The notes beneath the pieces were generated by a model that was given only the letters and a program-made list of their open reading frames with translations, was not told where the DNA came from and ran no database searches. Of a DNA stretch of 64,000 nt, positions 61,640 to 64,000 are shown one piece after another. Where the stretch lies: assembly GCA_007258455.2 (NCBI GenBank), contig VDFB02358134.1:217119152-217183151 (forward strand). The letters run 5' to 3'. Source of the stretch: Sequoia sempervirens. Taxonomy: Eukaryota; Streptophyta; Pinopsida; Cupressales; Cupressaceae. A program made the translations under genes and the position numbers. How positions within the stretch are numbered: position 1 is the first letter of the stretch; each line of letters starts with the position of its first letter.

Positions 61640-62230
61640 ATCCTTCTCTAGATTTGGAATCTTTACCTCACGCTCAAGAATGACATAGTTACCCATACTA
61701 GCATCTTGAATGAGGTCTTCAAAACTGTCCAACACATTTTCAACTGCCCATTCATGTAGAAGCACATCAGAAACAACTTCTGCTTGAAGTTCTTGAGCAG
61801 CAGCCAGCTCACTGTCAGTGAAAATGACACAATTTATTTCTGCAGCAACAGTGGTCACATTGATGGAACTTGGGTTATATGGCTCAATGTGATCCTTGGC
61901 CAATCTTTCAGATTTAATGGTAACCTCGGTTCCATATCTTGTTCTAAATAGCATATGTGACCAATCAGTTAACACATAACCACCTATCTTGGCTGTAAAG
62001 TCTCTTGATAAGTACAAGGAAAAGAAAGGTGGAAGGTCTATGACGCATATGTCTTGGGGAACTGAAAAAGTTAGGGCAAGCATGAAGGGTAAGACTCAAA
62101 TATTTAATGATGCCCAATGTATTAACTGAAGTACCATCCAATTGGATCACTCCCTTCTCTAAAGGCTGATACTTTAGTCCAAGCTTGTCAGCAATCTCAT
62201 TTGTAGAACTTGATATAGTACCTTCTTGTG
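61640..62230 (-). pseudogene. Element B protease remnant and linker
   Basis: The frame has KLGLKYQPLEKGVIQLDGTS, LYLSRDFTAKIGGYVLTDWS and HMLFRTRYGTEVTIKSE, the later part of a retroviral-type protease, then a linker with DSELAAAQELQAE. The stretch where D-T/S-G should stand is missing: Gag-like Pro/Ala-rich sequence joins ISSSTNEIADKLGL directly. A frameshift lies near 62,060-62,080. An internal deletion of Gag end plus protease start is the simplest reading. Confidence 0.65.
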
Positions 62231-62960
62231 TTGCAGCAGGTAGAACATATGGCAAAGGTGCAAAAGGTAGTATCTGCAAAGGGATATTTGCGTGAATCTT
62301 TGGAAATATTGGCATTGGTAGCCTGGGAGCAAGTTTACCAGCTTGTAATAAGTTTTTTTCAGCTCTGATGGCTATTTCAAAGGCGTCTGGTAGAGAAACC
62401 CCTCCCATTGATTGTATCATAATAGCTATATCACTGTTAAGAGCCCTCAATAAGTACAAAAATGCATACTCTGGAGGTAGTCTCACCGTCGTAGGGATTC
62501 TATCCCAGGTCTTTTGAAACCTGAAGTTGAAGTTGTTCATCTACTCTTGAGGGGCTCTCTTAATTGTGGTTAATTGTTCTAATAGAGACAAGTTATCAGA
62601 CCTGTCTTGAAATTGTTTATGCAACTTGTCTCCAAATTCATCCCAAGTTGCAATTGATCTGACTGCTAAACCCTTATACCATTGCATAGCTCTTCCATTC
62701 AATGAACCAGCTAGTAATTTTTTTGCAACATCCTCTTGAGTTATGTGATGGACTCCGCATAATGAAGCCACATCTCTCATATGTTCAATCGAAGTGGTTT
62801 AGTCTTCCCCTGTGAAAGTTGGCAGACTCTTCAGGGCTGCCATTGGGATGTCATTGTGTTGTGCCAAATTTAAAGGACTCCCTCCATTGAAAGCAATAAA
62901 TGGTTGATTCCTTGGAGCAGCCATTAGAGGTAGCTGAGGTGGATTTACTGGTACATCAAA
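62231..62960 (-). pseudogene. Element B Gag (broken)
   Basis: The frame reads MAALKSLPTFTGED, stop, TTSIEHMRDVASLCGVHHIT, then LLAGSLNGRAMQWYKGLAVR, SIATWDEFGDKLHKQFQDR and, after a further stop at 62,541, FNFRFQKTWDRIPTTVRLPP. This is the capsid part of a gypsy Gag. I see no zinc knuckle; it was probably lost in the deletion into protease. Confidence 0.75.
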
Positions 62961-63239
62961 ATGAGATCCTACAGATGGAGGGGTAGACTAAGTTCTTCTA
63001 TAACAAATAATTGTTGTTTCTCTCCTCTTTGTTGCTCTTCCTTATCTTCTTGGTGGTGACAGCTACAAATATTCAAAAGGACTTGAGATGCTCCTTGTCT
63101 GAACTCTTCTCATAAACTATAGAAGGTGCAAATTTCTGGAGTTCTTCCTCTTTGTGGAGTCGCCAAGTATGCCAAATGACTTCTATAAAGTTTGGGAGTA
63201 GCTGGTTGCATACTAAACCAGCAATTTAATCTAATTTTT
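62961..63239 (-). other. Leader of element B
   Basis: This is the non-coding interval between primer site and Gag. No other gene is seen. Confidence 0.45.
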
Positions 63240-63257
63240 GTCCCACTAGGCATGCCA
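63240..63257 (-). other. Candidate primer-binding site of element B
   Basis: In element orientation TGGCATGCCTAGTGGGAC lies five bases after the LTR end (TGACAACA). It starts with TGG, as needed to pair with a tRNA CCA end. I could not assign the tRNA. Confidence 0.5.
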
Positions 63258-63262
63258 AAAAC

Positions 63263-64000
63263 TGTTGTCACCTAGAAATTGCACCCTATGCACAGTGATG
63301 GAAACTAAGCTTTCTAGAGACACATGGGATCATTTCAAGGTTGTGGGTCACCTGAATTTGAAATGAACCTCCAGAGAAGGTTGGCTTCCTTTGAGTATCA
63401 CCTAAACTATCAATTCTATAATGCTAAAAGGAGAGGGAGTACATTCAAATGAAACTAAACTATGGTGATACACCGCATGATAAGAAATCTTGAAATGAAA
63501 CAAGAAGAAAATATGCTGGGAAACTTAATTGCAACTATTTCACATACTCAACACAACTTCTTTAAGACTTATGCATCATTCTTAACATGCTCGACCTACA
63601 TACACATCTTAGGAAGGAGAGATGAATGTCACAGCCTTAAGGTATGAGTGTAGACTTGTAAACTCAGTTAAAGACATGCATAATCAAAAGAAAAAATAAA
63701 GAAATGAGAGTAGTTCAAACATGAACACTAGCTTCCAAGGTAAACCCTGTGTCGTATTCCAGATTCCAGTTGAGTTACAAAACATACATTAGTTGAGAAA
63801 GGATTGATAAAAATCACTAACTCTTTTAGTGTATAATCCAAACACTTTTCAAAAAGGAAAAAAATGCCATATCTACAAAAGTGTGTCAGCCCCCTTAGGG
63901 TTTACAAAAATATCAGTCCTCTGAAAAAACTACCCTAAGATCTTTTGATTGAATTAAATGTTGTGTTCCTACGTGTCCTTGTTGTCTATGTCGGTAAAGA
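63263..64000 (-). repeat. 5' LTR of element B, partial
   Basis: From TGTTGTCACCTAG at 63,263 the sequence aligns with the left LTR (49,831 onward), almost identically from 63,578 to the window end (49,879-50,310). It includes about 270 bases absent from the left copy. The remainder lies beyond the window. Confidence 0.88.

Noticed and set aside
1..64000. tRNA, rRNA or other structured RNA genes
   Set aside because: I looked for tRNA-like and rRNA-like segments and found only retrotransposon primer sites; no RNA gene can be supported.

Overview
This 64 kb window looks like nuclear DNA of a large-genome seed plant. A gymnosperm is my best guess, but nothing here proves it. I found no intact host gene. 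Almost everything recognisable is decayed transposable-element DNA, mainly Ty3/gypsy LTR retrotransposons related to the Tat/Ogre group, plus one gypsy element primed by initiator tRNA-Met. There is also a CACTA-like DNA transposon end, a short hAT-like element, telomere-like degenerate repeats, pyrimidine-rich tracts and minisatellites. Two runs of N (3,959-4,058 and 15,563-15,993) mark assembly gaps.

Layout. 1-3,958: 3' part of a minus-strand gypsy element (element A: LTR, integrase, RNase H, RT), cut by a gap. 4,059-15,562: AT-rich DNA holding a duplicated module of about 2.4 kb (CT-rich tract, TTAGGG-like tract, AT-rich part, 275-bp direct repeats). The second copy appears split by about 3 kb that includes a striking GATC/CpG-rich island. 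16-19.5 kb: unassigned DNA with a minisatellite and a microsatellite. 19.5-24.15 kb: an 11-exon pseudogene encoding a SET domain, a coiled-coil-like part, a TNPA-like part and a triplicated His/Glu-rich exon, followed by the terminus of a CACTA-like transposon. 24.8-25.3 kb: a hAT-like element with a perfect 8-bp target duplication. 26.3-28.1 kb: a decayed minus-strand protein-coding relic. 30.8-35.6 kb: LTR, tRNA-Arg-type primer site, gag and protease of a plus-strand Tat/Ogre-like element (D). 35.7-46.9 kb: further LTR-like blocks (R1, R3, R2) and a gag-region fragment. 47.0-49.83 kb: LTR, tRNA-iMet primer site, gag and protease of a plus-strand gypsy element (C). C is interrupted at 49,831 by a nested minus-strand element (B) that runs past the window end.

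Element B (49,831 to beyond 64,000) is the highlight. Reading on the minus strand it has a 5' LTR, primer site, gag, protease remnant, an archaeal-type RNase H (aRNH) placed upstream of RT with all four catalytic acidic residues, then RT, a canonical RNase H that has lost its first catalytic Asp, integrase and a 3' LTR. A segment of about 1.86 kb, running from the middle of aRNH through RT into RNase H, is repeated four times head to tail with nearly identical sequence and a 4-nt microhomology at each junction. Inactivating stops shared by all four units show the element was already dead when the array formed. Comparison of B with A shows that many of these stops arose by C-to-T change in a CAG/CTG (CHG) context, the mark expected from deamination of methylated DNA.
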